Of a DNA stretch of 64,000 nucleotides, positions 1 to 10,060 are shown one piece after another. The notes beneath the pieces were generated by a model. That model ran no database searches. It saw nothing but the letters and a program-made list of their open reading frames with translations, and was not told the origin of the DNA. Both the position numbers and the translations under genes were made by a program. Within the stretch, counting starts at the first letter, position 1, and each line of letters starts with the position of its first letter. The DNA comes from Podocnemis expansa (lineage: Eukaryota; Chordata; Testudines; Podocnemididae): NCBI GenBank assembly GCA_007922195.1, contig ML681991.1, positions 48,367,742-48,431,741 on the forward strand. Direction: 5' to 3'.

Positions 1-1640
1 ACTCCCCTCAGGGTGTATTCACTTTGCAAGAGAAGGTGAGATTGTGGCTCAGGAGGGCGGAATGGTGTCAGCTTTCATCAGACTAGTGCAGTTACTCATA
101 GCTGGTGGCAAAGACATCACTGAGGGCTAGCTGCCCCAATACTGGCCTGCGAGGAACCCTGGCTACCTTCTCTTGTTGCCAGTCTTTGCCACCTTGACTC
201 CACTGCTCTTATATATTGGCCCAAAGAATAAATGGTGTTAACTGGACCCTGCCTTTGTCCAGGATTAAACATTTAAACCAGGGCCAGACTCAGTCCTAGG
301 GGGAAATCATAGTTAACACATGCCACCTTTTATGAAAGTCACTGAAAGGAAATAAAAACAGCTAATGCCTCTAAAGCTTAAAGTATTCACTGCAGTGTTC
401 ATTTTCACAGCACCACATGGTCTTTTTCCTTCTCCAACCATCTTGGAAATGGTAGGAAAGGTGCTAATGACTTGGAGGAGGGAGGGAGGAAGGTGTTAGG
501 TGAGATGGGAGAGTGAGCTATTTTACCTGTTGTTATAGGCCAAAGATTTTTCACAGAAGGCCAAAGAAGGCAGATGATCACAAGAGAGTTTGAGATAAAT
601 GTGGAATTTCTGGAATGTTTCTCTGAATGACACACTGGCCAGTGACTACTTAGAGCAGAGAAGGGGCTGAGTGTCCTATAACTGTCCAGGGTAGAACAAA
701 AGTGATGTTAAGAACTGGCAGGAACTGCCCCTTATGAGCAGATACTCGGAGCGACCATGGGCCCTCTGATGGCCAAACAACTATCCAAAGGAAACTTAGG
801 TAGGAGGAACATGTGAACTCAGCTGGGATCTGGACCAGGTCCATGCTAGACCGGGATATGAGTGGAGCCTGTAATAAGAACTGGGGAGATGAAGGCTCTC
901 CAAGGATTGAAACAAAGGACAGAGGAAATCAAGATGGGTTCTAGAGCCACATTGTTACTTGGCCAGCATGTCCTATGTCTCTCTTTTCTTTTCTCTGCTA
1001 ACCCGATACTGCATCCAAGTGAGTAAAAAAAAATCTCCATTGTTTTAAAAAAAAGCATCTGGGTTTCACTGCAAAGTCTACTGGACACCTGAAGAGGATA
1101 AAAAGGCTCTGAGGAGGCATCTGTCTGAGTTGGACTCTGGCCAGGCAGACAGAAGCCCAGAGATCCAGGCTTGCAGGCACTCAGCCTGTGTGGTTTGTCC
1201 TGAAGGAAAAACTTGGAGTCTGGGACAGTGAAGAGGACATTCTAGGGAATGGTCCCAAATCTGAGCATTGCCTCTGGCCCCTGTCTCACGGTGAGCAAAC
1301 AGCTATGAAAGGCATTTGCAGCATAAGTGACTTGCTGCAGTAAAAACATGTTTAGTCAAAGACAACCCCAAGAAAATGGCATGAAGCCACAGCCACCAGA
1401 GGACAGACTCGCAGAACAGTGTGGGGAGTGAGGGATAAGTGTGGGGAGGTCAGATTAGATGCAGTTGATTGCATGGCTCCAGAGGGATGATTGGACCAAG
1501 AAGCATGTTCCAGTTCCAGGAGGGGTTCCAAGAGCATCTAGAGGAGTCACAATAGCAGCAAGGGGCCCTGACAGCCTGGACCTCTGGCACCAGCTCTGGA
1601 ACATGGAAATTAGAGATGGACTTGGGGAAGATTCCACTTA

Positions 1641-2591
1641 GGCTATGTCCACACGTAGGGCGTCTTTTCAAAATAAGTTATTTCAAAACAAGTGGTTTTG
1701 AAATAAAGCCCTTATTTTGAAAGGACTTAATTCGAAATAAGTTAAAAAAACCAAATCGACATAAGGAAAAGGGGAATCGAAATAGCATGTCCAGACAGTG
1801 GACTTGCTATTTCAATTTAGGGGAAGGGCACTCTGGGAGGGGATGGCAACATGGCCCCTTCTGGGCCATGTTGCCACCAGTGGGGGGAGGGCTTGTAAGG
1901 AGCCTGGGGGTGCCCCAAGCTGCTTACCCCCAGAACTGGGCTGTGGGGTGAGCCACCTGCAGTGGCTCACCCTGCGGAGGCTGCAGCCCCCAGAACTAGG
2001 TGGTGGGGTGAGCCACCCCACAGCGGCTCACTCTGTTGGGGCTGCAGCCCCCTGAACCAGGCTGCGGGGTGAGCCGCCCACAGCAGCTCACCCCTCAGGG
2101 GCTGCAGCCCCCTGAACTGGGCTGCAGGGTGTGCCACACGGCAGCGGCTCACCTCGCAGGGGCTGCAGCCCCCAGAACCGGGCAGCAGGGTGAGCTGCCC
2201 GCAGTGGCTCACCCCGTGGGGGCTGCAGCCCCCAGAACCAGGTGGCTTAGGAGCAGCCCCAGCAGCAGGGAGAGTCCAGCTCCGGGCACCCCACTGCCGG
2301 CTCCCCACCCAGCTTGGGGACAGCCCCCCTTGCCTGTGGCGTCTCCCCTCAGCACCCTGGCCAGTTTCTTCTGAAACAACATGTCCCAACGGTGTTATTT
2401 CAAAACGACTGGTTTTGAAGTAACCGTTGTTTCAAAATGGAAGGGATTTAAGCTGTTTCGGAACGACGGCTCTTGTTTCAAAACGAGGGAGTACGTCGTT
2501 TCGAAACAAGGGAATGTCATGTGGACATGCAGGTTTTAATTTTGAGACAACCAGTGTTGTTTCAAAATAAAAACCTCGTGTGGACATACCC
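1641..2591. mobile_element. Non-autonomous TIR DNA element, TTTCGAAA-type
   Basis: The ends are inverted (GGCTATGTCCACACG at the left, CGTGTGGACATACCC at the right) and flanked by the direct repeat TTA (1638-1640 and 2592-2594). Subterminal DNA is full of imperfect TTTCAAAATAA palindromes. The core holds a hairpin (GGCAACATGGCCC and its complement, 1848-1877) and a GC-rich minisatellite. There is no transposase. A 3-bp A/T-rich target duplication is like the PIF/Harbinger superfamily, but family assignment is inference. Confidence 0.8.
1925..2255. repeat. GC-rich minisatellite, unit about 60 bp
   Basis: About five imperfect copies of a roughly 60-62 bp unit. Each contains GGCTGCAGCCCCC, AGAACCGGG and a GTGAGCCGCC...GGCTCACC hairpin. 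The phrase GGCTGCAGCCCC recurs near 1978, 2040, 2100, 2160 and 2220. It lies wholly inside the TIR element at 1641-2591. One diverged version of the same unit occurs at about 14890-15000 in a related element, so the array travels with the element. Confidence 0.85.
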
Positions 2592-3195
2592 TTAAAGACT
2601 AGAGGGAAATAAAGGAGAGCAAGTTTTTGAAGGAAACAGTAAATGCATGATGGAAAGCAATGAAAGCACCTTTTGGATCTGTAGAAAAAGCAACACCAGC
2701 AGGCATTGGATACAGCAAAATGAAAGGGGAAGACATTCTGTCCAGGTGGCAAGAGGTGTCAGATTGCTGGAGAGGGAACCAGAAATTTGAGCAGTTCTAA
2801 AATGTTCTGCCACTTGAGTGAGGATAAACACCTGGGAGATTCAGGAGAAGGGTTCCAGGCATGTATAAGGCCAGGGAACCGACCTATGTGATGCTAGCCT
2901 TCCAAATGGGATTAGCAGCCAGGAAACCCACAGATCTGTGAAGGGCAGGCAGGTGAGCAGAGGAGTTTGTGAACAGCAAATATCTGATGGTGAGAAAATA
3001 AAAACCTATGAATGATTAACCCAAGTGAGAGACCCAAAATGGGGGTTACACGGAGCACTCCCAAAATGGGATTTAAGTAAATCCAAGCTAGGGGTGATGT
3101 TGGATGGGGGTTAGAGACATGACCTCCTATGGATCTCAGAGACCTGCTGTGCAATAGCTATAGGTGTACAGAGCATACTAGAAATATTCCCCTAG

Positions 3196-3445
3196 ACTAA
3201 AACAAAAAACAAGGAGTCATGTGGCACTTAAAGACTAACAGATCTATTTTTTGCATGAGTTTTCGTGGGAGAAAATCCCTCTGTCAGCTGCTTCGAATGG
3301 GGGAACTTACAAAATGGAATGAAAATAAATGCAAGGGAGTGTAAAATGTAGGTTCAAGTCATAGAGTAACAGCAAATCAGAGCAGTTGTTTAGGTTCAAA
3401 CTCTGGGAAGGCTGAAGTCAAATTACCTTTTGTAATGGGAAAAGA
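3196..3445 (-). mobile_element. Penelope-like element 3' tail fragment
   Basis: The stretch holds the conserved PLE tail as seen on the plus strand: AAGGAGTCATGTGGCACTT, then GACTAACAGAT, TTTCGTGGGAGAAAATCCC and the 3'UTR ending near AATTACCTTTTGTAATGGG. It matches the 3' part of the PLEs at 15700, 37575 and 54340. The reverse transcriptase is not present. Copy B lacks it at the matching place (about 30985), so the insertion is later than the duplication. Confidence 0.75.
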
Positions 3446-4999
3446 ACTCCTAGACTTGACAGCATGGAGTTTGTTTGAGATGGATGGGCTAAACCATCCC
3501 CTGTCCAGCCCGGAAGCACCTGATGGAGCATGAGCCTGTCCTGTGGAACCAAGCCCTGACAGGTGTGTCTGGAGACATTAGATGTCAAGAGAGTGAAGAT
3601 GTCAGTCAAAAGGCAAATGGAGTTTTTCCCTTGACTCATGGAAAAACGTGAGAATCTTCCCAGTTCTCAGTAGATGCCTGAATCCGGGGGGGGGGGGGGA
3701 GGACAATGACTTCTACACAGGATGGGAGATGTGTGTCATCCTGCCTGACGTGTAGGCTCCCTGCAGTCCAATGCTGTGTCCGAGGAAGCACCAGGCCCCT
3801 CCAGACCCTGAGATGCCAGAGTCCCAGAGATGAGGCACTGTTAGGACAAATAATTTGGGGGGACCAGTCTACCTGGGCATCTCAGATGTAATCCCTACAC
3901 CCACTTTGGCACAAGGGCTCAGGGCTCCAGACAAGATGGGTGAGGCATGAAGGAATGCAAGTTCATGGCCTTCCCTGCTCCCTGGAATATGAAGCGGAGA
4001 AGAGACTGAGGACTCCATTCCAGTTTTAAACCCAAAGGTTTTGGGGTGGGCCACAGGCACCCTGCTAGTAACAGCCCAGAGCTATGGGAGGAGGTGAAAC
4101 TACTCTGCAGTAGGCTACAAAAAACATTTTGTCAGGGTCTGGAAAATGCTTGGCAAGCTAGTCATTGTGGGGATGGGAAACTGGTTTGGACACATATGGA
4201 TAACATCTGTGGGTTGGAGTCAACCCACTCAACTGTTAAAATAACCCTGCTCAGGTCTGTCTTGAAAGCGGGCAAAATGTGATAATGTGAGTGTTTTCTG
4301 TAATCTTTTTATGGATGATATGCATAGCTGTGATGGGTCTGATGAGGGATTGCTACACTGTGGATGAAAAAGAGTTATAAGGTGCTCATGGGGAGAGCAG
4401 GAGAAATTAGGTGTGAGTCTTACATCATCATCTGCAGTAGAATGAATAAGTTGGAAAATGACTTGCTAAAGGAAACCCATCTGTCAAAAGACAGTGGGAA
4501 TCCTAGTGACTAGACATATGGTAGGTATCTGTGGGGACAGCCAACAAGCCGAAAAGGTGAACTCCATGCCTCACTGCAAGATGAAGTTTTCAAGATATTG
4601 CAGCTTCATGTCATAATATTCTTGGCAGACTTGATGGAATGAAGGTTAAATAACTTTGGGGTAAATACATTCTTTACAAGTGATGTGGAGACCAGACTGT
4701 TCATAACATCTTGAAGGGGAGAAGAGACAGATGTGAGACTATACTGAGCTGGACAATAATGGCTTTTAGAACAACAAGTGGTAGGTGGGTTTCCTGAAGG
4801 ATTTCTAGTGAGAGGAAAATGCAACAACTCCACCTCTGGTTAGCAAAAAACCCACTCATTAAAACCTATACCTGGAGCAGTTGACCTTTATCTGCTGGTC
4901 ACCCGCAATTTAAGGCCAAGTCAGCTGACTTGTGCTGCATAAAGAAAAAACTAAACAATTCTTTGTTCTGAAGCTGAGAAAGCCATGAATTTATTAGCG

Positions 5000-5105
5000 T
5001 CCCAGCATCATTTTCTATTTTTAGGGGGCCTCGGACACTGATCCCCTAAAAATAGTGGGCCCCAGAACTGCGTTCCAGGCCTTTCTGACCTACTTTAACC
5101 CCTGT
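5000..5105. repeat. Short palindromic repeat with CTATTTTTAGGGG
   Basis: Contains TATTTTTAGGGGGCC and its complement CCCCTAAAAATAGTGGGCC, followed by CCAGAACTGCGTTCC and a tail TACTTTAACCCC. Related pieces occur at 51835-51975, 52965-52990, 53160-53285 and 54070-54260. The family is unrecognised. Confidence 0.6.
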
Positions 5106-5109
5106 TAAC

Positions 5110-5860
5110 TATCATGCCCTGTACCCACCAGTGAGACTATGCTAATAACTAATTATGCTCTTTGTGATCATGCAAATACAAAACTCATGCAGACTAGTTG
5201 CCCTCACTTTTGGCTGTTGGACACAGCCTCTAGCCCTGCCTTACGTCTGCAAAATATGCCAAGCATATTCTTTCTTGAATTCTCATGACATACTTTACAC
5301 TAATTTTCTGGTGGCATGTTTTGTATATCATCATGCATGCGTACCTAAGTGAAACATGCCCCCATGTATTGCACATTGCTAAGTTGGGGGTAAACAAACA
5401 GAGCTGTCTTTCCTCAACCATATAGTGAAGAAATGCATAACAAAGATGTTGCAAATTAAGCTCTCTGTCTCAGCAGGGGTAAAGAATCACCTCATTATAT
5501 GAAAGGAGGTGCCGAGTAGAGGAGATTTGAATAGAGAAATAGTCACATTTTGAACTGTTTGAGGTTTTTGGCCAAAGAATATCCCTCCTGAAAGAACTTC
5601 ACCTTAAAGTAATGGACTAAGAACTCAGCCCTCCCAAGGAATGTACAGAGACTGGCTGAAAACCATCATAGCCAAAGCTGAGTGATAAGAATATGCTTGT
5701 GGTTATGATTTTAGGTTGTAATGCATATTTCCTTTTGTTTAGCATAGTTAACTCCTTGACTTATTGATTGATCAATTGTGCATTGATTTGATATATACTC
5801 ATTTAAATCATGCCTTAATCAATAAACTAGTGTTTTTTAGTTAAAGCAGCATGGATTTTG
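5110..5860 (+). repeat. LTR-like dispersed repeat, copy 1
   Basis: The 3' part reads ATCATGCCTTAATC, then AATAAACTAGTG, then TTTTTAGTTAAAGCAG. It also contains GTGAAACATGCCCCCA and GCAAACAGAG boxes. The same order of boxes appears at 18420-19280, 19930-20920 and, inverted, at 59690-60400. A poly(A) signal close to the 3' edge of a roughly 0.7-0.9 kb repeat suggests a solo LTR. No gag/pol or primer-binding site is present, so the class is inference. Copy B lacks it. Confidence 0.55.
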
Positions 5861-6536
5861 GAAAGAGAATGAAGGTATGGAGGCCTAACTTGGAGAAAAG
5901 GCTGACTGCACATGTTACTTTGTTAAATTGACAGACCAGAGTCTATGAGCCTACAGTGACCTGGGAACAATCCAGATCTGTGGAGGATGGAAGTTGCTGG
6001 TGTGGCATCTGGAGCCTGGGGGTGCTCACTTCAGGGGTCATTGCCAAGTAGCTAGTGAGCTCAGTTCCATTGCCTGGGACCAAATACACACAGGAGGCTG
6101 GTGTGGTCAGACCGAGTAATGAGTGCCCACCTAGAAAAATGGGGACAGTTGGTGATCAAGGAGGTATAGTAAGAGGGGAATGTCACACTGATGGCACAGA
6201 AGAGGTTCTATTGTTATAATTGCTAAATCAGTACAAAAAGGACCCTCCATCCATCCTCATAATACTCCTTTATCTCCACCCCCAGGCCCACCCATCTCTC
6301 TACCCTCTTATGTTTGTGCCTGTCCGACTGTAGGAGTCCATTGAGAGTTATTACAGGAGCATGGGATATTGTTACTGCTATGTATGTTCCCTTCAGGTAT
6401 AATTAATGGATCCCTCAGGGTGAAGATGAGGCCAGCAGACATAAATATCACATGGAACAGGAATCTAGGGCGCAGATTTCCTAGTATTTTTCAAATTTCT
6501 GAGCTAGCCAATGTCCCTGTTTCAGCAGGTCACATT

Positions 6537-7082
6537 GGGTATGTCTATACTACATGTTTAAGTCTACTTAAAGTCCCTTACGTTGACATAAACAAAGCCC
6601 TGGCCACACTGAGAAGGTATTAAGTAGACTTAAGCATTTCCTAGTGTTTGAATCTTAACAATTGCTATGCCCTGCCCCTGCACTGGCAGCTGCCCTGCAG
6701 AACCTAGTTAAGAACTTGAGGAGTCTGGGCAATGCAGGGACTGGGTGGAGTACTGTGCTGGCACATTGCTAGGCCACGTCAGACTCCTTGACCTCCCTGG
6801 GCTCCCTGTTGCCATATACAGTATGGAGCGTGGTGTGGTCACTCACTTCCTGTAGGAAAGGAGTGGCGGGAGATAGGGGCACTTCTGCTGTGGTGCACTG
6901 TGGGGCAGCTACCCACAATGCACCACTCCCAGGGCAACCTAGCAGCAGACAGTGTGGATGTGGGCAATCTCCTAGAATTTTGAGTATAGCTGCTCTAAGC
7001 TGATTTAATAAAGTTACTTTAAACTGGTTTAAAGTAAACCTTATTAAGCTGGCTTAATAAGCCCTATAGTGTAGACATAGCC
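6537..7082. mobile_element. TIR DNA element, TTAAGT-type
   Basis: The left end GGGTATGTCTATAC and right end GTGTAGACATAGCC are inverted, with the direct repeat ATT at 6534-6536 and 7083-7085. The inner arms carry TTTAAGTCTACTTAA and AGCTGGCTTAATAAGCC. No coding capacity. Absent from copy B at about 34757. Confidence 0.75.
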
Positions 7083-7329
7083 ATTGGTTGCTGTTCTGCT
7101 GGTAGTTCTTCTGTTTGCTGGAAATAACAGGAAGGCAGAACATTTCATGCTGGAGTCCAACCCACATGGAACTACTTATGAATCTGAAGGGAATTTGGGA
7201 GAGAGTGACCAAGAAACAATAGATTTCATGATTCTGAGGAAAGAATCTTCTTGCCTTCATTGCCAAGAAGGCTAATAGAATATTGTGTTACATTAGTAGG
7301 AGCATTGCAAGCAGATCAGAAGAAATGAT

Positions 7330-7875
7330 TATTCTCTTAAATTAGTCAGTGGTGAAGCCACACCTGGAGTACTGTGTCCAGTGTTGGGCTGACCACTACC
7401 AGAAGGATGTGGGCAAATTGGACATAACTCAATGAAAGGCAAAAAAAATTATTAGAGGGCTGTTGCACATGATTGATGAGGAGAGGCTGAAGGAAATATG
7501 CTTCTTTAGTCTGCAGTAGAGAACAGTGAGAGGGAATTTGATATCAGCCTTCATCTACATGAGGAGGGTTCTAGGGATGATGAAATTAGACTGTTCTCAG
7601 TGATGACTGATAACAGAATAAAGAGCACTGGTGTCATGTTGCAATGGGGTTGTCTAGATTAGCTATTAAGAAAACTTTTTTTCCCTAGGAGGGGGGTGAA
7701 GCACTGGAATGGTTTACTTAGGAAGGTGGTGGAATCCTCATCCACATTGGTCTTTAAGGGCTGGCTTGATAAGGCCCTGGCTGGGATGATTTAATCAGAG
7801 TTGGTCCTCCTTTGAGCAGCAGGTTAACTATATACCTAGTGAGGTACATTCCTACGCTACTATTCTAGGAGTCAA
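7330..7875 (+). mobile_element. CR1 LINE, ORF2 end and 3'UTR
   Basis: Degenerate end of a CR1 ORF2 (CACACCTGGAGTACTGTGTCC; AGGAGGGGGGTGAAGCACTGGAATGG when read in pieces), followed by the CR1 3'UTR and ending near the CTATTCTAGGAGTC terminal repeats. The paralog in copy B is 34990-35580, so the insertion is older than the duplication. Many stops and frameshifts; not functional. Confidence 0.8.
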
Positions 7876-7919
7876 TGATAGTCCTGAGTGAGAGCAGCAG
7901 AATAAGGACAAAGGACATA

Positions 7920-9120
7920 CAAAAAGCAAACGTAACAACCTCAGGTCTAGTTCAATGAGAACCAGAATCTAAGAGATAAAGCAATTAAGGAGAGCTGGCA
8001 GTTTTTCAAGGAGACAATATGAAAGGCAAATAAGCCACCTATCCCTAAAAAGGAAAGTTAGAAAGAAAAGTAGTAGACCAAAAAGGATCTGTAAAGAGCT
8101 CTGTAATGACCTGAAAATCAAAAAGGAATCCAACAAAACAGTAGGATGATGGACAAGTACCTAAATAGGAACGTAAAAGAAGAACATGTGAATATAGGGA
8201 AAAAATCAGAAAGGCTAAAGCACAAAATGATTTACACCCTAGATATGGACACAAAAGTTAATACAAAGAGTTTCTTTAAATATATTAGGAGCAAGAAAAA
8301 GAGAAAGTGTTGGTCCTCTGCGGCTATGTCTATATCACCAATTTTAGTTCAGCCTTGCTAGTCCAAACTAACCTCAGGCTAGTTCAAACTAACTGTGGCT
8401 TTTTAATTGGAACTAGATGCATGTCCTAGTTCAAACTAAAGTTTTAGTTCAAATTAGAATGTGTGGCTAGTTTGAATGAACCATTAGTTCACTTATTGCA
8501 TGCACTTAGTTGGAACTAAAGCTCAAACTAAGTGAGTGAGTGCAGATTAACCACTGGGTTTTACTAATTCAACTAAGTTTTGCCTAGTCCAAACTAAGAA
8601 ATTTCTTAGTTCAGACTAAACAAAGCCTAGTGTGGTCAAAGGCTAAATTGAGTCCAGACTAAGTTTCCTTAGTCTGGACTAATTTGGCAGTGTAAACATA
8701 GCCTACATGACAAGAAAGGAGAGCTAATAAATGATGACATCAAGAAGGATAAGATGTGTCATGCGTATTTTGCTTCAATCATAATTAAAAAGCTTAACAG
8801 TGACTACTTACCCAACCTAAACAACAACAAGAAAAAAGGAACACAAGCCAAAATAGACAAGGAGCAAGTTAAAGCATAGTGAGATAAGTGAGATATATTC
8901 GAAATGGCAGGGATTGAAAAAAAATTGTGCTAACGTCCATAAGGAACTAGCCAAAGCAAACTTTAAAACTTTCCCAATTATCTTCAAGAACTTATGAAAG
9001 ATGGCTAAGGTCCGGTAGGACTGGAAAAGTGCAAAAATAGTAACTATCTTTTTAAAAAGGGAATAAACAGTACCTGGCATCTTATAGACAAGTAGGCCTA
9101 ATTTTGATCTATGGAAAGAT
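7920..9120 (+). mobile_element. CR1 LINE, internal ORF2 (linker and RT start)
   Basis: Translated pieces show the CR1 region between endonuclease and reverse transcriptase. At 8146-8310 a basic stretch ends KSFFKYIRSKKKRK, and at 8700-8800 the element resumes with CHAYFASII. At 8890-9060 the remnant corresponds to the start of the RT palm (TIFKK-like, then 'KGNKQYLAS'). It is split by the TIR element at 8322-8703. The same insertion is at 35590-37340 in copy B. Inactive. Confidence 0.75.
8322..8703. mobile_element. TIR DNA element, TTAGTTC-type, inside CR1
   Basis: Ends GGCTATGTCTATATCACC and GGCAGTGTAAACATAGCC are inverted. The body is made almost only of TTAGTTCAAACTAA-like palindromic words. 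It splits a CR1 ORF2. The paralogous CR1 in copy B (about 36010) is uninterrupted. Its sister element is 61718-62155. Confidence 0.8.
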
Positions 9121-9649
9121 TAGTCCCTTGGGCTGCTTTGATGGCAGTACATGATATGAGATTAGCCAGTTTTCAGTAGATTCAGCCTCAGAACAAATTA
9201 AAAGTGGCCCCAAAGGACTTGAACTCACAATATCTGATTGCCAAAATAAATGCCTTATGAGCACCAACTAGTGGAACCATATGCATATGTTTCCTTTTGG
9301 GCAGCCTGGCTGGGGCTGCTGTGGTTATAAACACTTAAATGTTCTTGCCAAGCTCGTTCCATGAAGGATCAGAGTGATTCTCCTAATAAACTGAGTCCCC
9401 ATTCAGTACCCATTGCTGTCTGCCCATTGAAAGCCTTTGGGTAATTGTGAGGGGCCAGAAATATGTTCCTGGGATTTTAATAATGACAGGAGAGAGAGAT
9501 GGGTCAAAAGATCACTGCATTGGTCAGTGCAAGGGAGAAGTGAAGGATATACCCCACTTACTATGGGGTTGGGTGCATTGTGTTTGTGAGTTCTGCATTG
9601 CACTGTTTTCTGAAATCAATGTTGTTTAGATATTTTCTTCCATTTACTA

Positions 9650-10060
9650 AAAAGGCTTACTTTTCTACAGTCAGGCTCTGTGCTTGCTAGAGCAGACATA
9701 TTGCCTTTTAGGAAGCCCAGGGGATAATACATGATATCCCAGTAAACTGGCTGGGGACTCAAGAACTTTTGTGTTGAATCACTGAGAGGAACCTGGCCCT
9801 TTCCTGCTGCTAGCTCTGCCAGGCATGTGAGTTACATTTTTCTGGGCTCATCCAGGATTCCTTACAAGCACATCCTGATTCCTGAGTGATCCATAAAGCT
9901 GGGAAAACTATTTGGTGTGATGGGGTCAGGCTGGATGGGTATAGGACAGTGGTCCTATTGAACGAACATTGGTGGGTGCAAGCCCACCCACTTCTAAAAC
10001 CCCTCCCCCAGCCTAAGAGAAGGTGGCACTGGACCATTTTTTCAAATGATTACGGGGGAC
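9650..10060. other. No gene recognised
   Basis: Sequence between the end of copy A and the Tx1-like LINE. I see no ORF with recognisable content and no repeat motif of the families found elsewhere in the window. Confidence 0.5.

Larger units (their letters stand above)
1..9600. repeat. Segmental duplication copy A
   Basis: This stretch is a diverged paralog of copy B (about 29340-41700). Collinear matches seen by eye: 60-260 with 29380-29600, 650-1250 with 30020-30910, 3440-4985 with 31000-32990, 6190-6536 with 34440-34760, 7083-9120 with 34770-36900, and 9120-9540 with 41040-41470. The matching DNA includes non-repeat sequence as well as the same CR1 insertions, so this is duplication of a genomic block and not merely shared transposons. 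No coding gene was recognised inside it. The unmatched pieces are later insertions: TIR elements at 1641 and 6537, a PLE tail at 3196 and an LTR-like repeat at 5110. Confidence 0.75.

Noticed and set aside
1798..2389. Overlapping open frames of 85-140 codons on both strands
   Set aside because: They come from the GC-rich 60-bp minisatellite, where all frames stay open because the unit lacks stops. The peptides are simple repeats.
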